NCBI RefSeq assembly: GCF_024346755.1
Contig: NZ_AP024861.1
Span: 310,001-374,000 of the forward strand
DNA length: 64,000 nucleotides
Reading direction: 5' to 3'
From: Vibrio aerogenes
Lineage (GTDB): Bacteria; Pseudomonadota; Gammaproteobacteria; Enterobacterales; Vibrionaceae
Below are positions 63,880 to 64,000 of this stretch, piece after piece. The notes under the pieces are model-generated. The model was not told the DNA's origin. It was given only the letters and a program-made list of their open reading frames with translations, and searched no databases. Every line of letters starts with the position of its first letter. Position 1 is the stretch's first letter. Position numbers and translations under genes: made by a program.

Positions 63880-64000
63880 TTATTGGTTGAGTTGCAATTG
63901 ATATATTGCAAAGCCACTTTCATCAGTTGTTAAGTATTTCGTTGGATAGAAGCCATATTTTTTAATAAAGTCAGAAGCTTTTTCTCCAGGTGCTGTTTCG
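63880..64000 (-). CDS. 3' end of an unidentified gene (possibly cpdB)
   Basis: Thirty-nine codons and a stop enter from the right edge. The visible end reads ETAPGEKASDFIKKYGFYP and later GFAIYQLQLNQ. The stop lies at the base of the terminator. Gene context (fklB, oapA) and the ending make the periplasmic 2',3'-cyclic phosphodiesterase CpdB a candidate, but the fragment is too short to be sure. Confidence 0.5.
   Translation of the reverse strand, partial: ETAPGEKASDFIKKYGFYPTKYLTTDESGFAIYQLQLNQ

Overview
The window is ordinary chromosomal core DNA of a gammaproteobacterium of the Vibrio group. The diagnostic items are a partial aphA next to ppc, an argH gene whose product carries a C-terminal N-acetyltransferase (the ArgH(A) fusion), a peroxiredoxin-glutaredoxin hybrid divergent from oxyR, motX of the sodium-driven flagellar motor, and an Xds/ExeM-type secreted nuclease. 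The gene order is, from memory, very close to that of a Vibrio large chromosome. The species cannot be named from the sequence alone. No rRNA, tRNA, IS element, prophage or CRISPR array was seen.

Layout. 1-3.2 kb: aphA (cut by the left edge) and ppc, both on the minus strand. 3.4-9.8 kb: the bipolar arginine cluster, argE leftwards and argC-argB-argG-argH(A) rightwards, with candidate ArgR boxes between them. 10-12.3 kb: a small zinc-ribbon-like membrane protein, the Prx-Grx hybrid and oxyR, with an OxyR-like operator in the shared promoter. 12.4-25.4 kb: mrcA facing a pilM-pilN-pilO-pilQ cluster, then aroK-aroB-damX-dam-rpe-gph-trpS. 25.4-33.1 kb: two very small genes, one ribbon-helix-helix-like and one a 29-residue lysine-rich peptide, followed by xds, pabA, argD (with a tandem ARG-box pair), astA and a DUF1338 gene. 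33.2-38.7 kb, minus strand: crp, prkB, yheU, yheT, a TIGR02444-type gene and the ABC-F gene yheS. 38.9-44.7 kb: kefG-kefB-yheV, slyD, purA and motX. 44.9-48.1 kb: rnr and rlmB. 48.4-62.1 kb: the S10, spc and alpha ribosomal operons, complete through rpoA and rplQ, including the short rpmJ. 62.3-64 kb: fklB, an OapA-like gene and the 3' end of one more gene.

How the genes work together. The arginine genes cover all acetylated-pathway steps visible here except argF (ornithine carbamoyltransferase), which must lie elsewhere. argD and astA sit together but astD, expected next to astA, is missing. The ribosomal block is canonical, with an S10 leader, an S10 terminator before spc, and an alpha-operon leader before a GUG-started rpsM.

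The most unusual locus is the pilMNOQ cluster. It has no separate pilP, and its secretin gene is only 374 codons, beginning close to the N1 domain. The lysine-rich peptide gene, with its strong ribosome site and its own terminator, is the best candidate for something undescribed. Most of the window is otherwise conventional, and I found no convincing novel multi-gene system.
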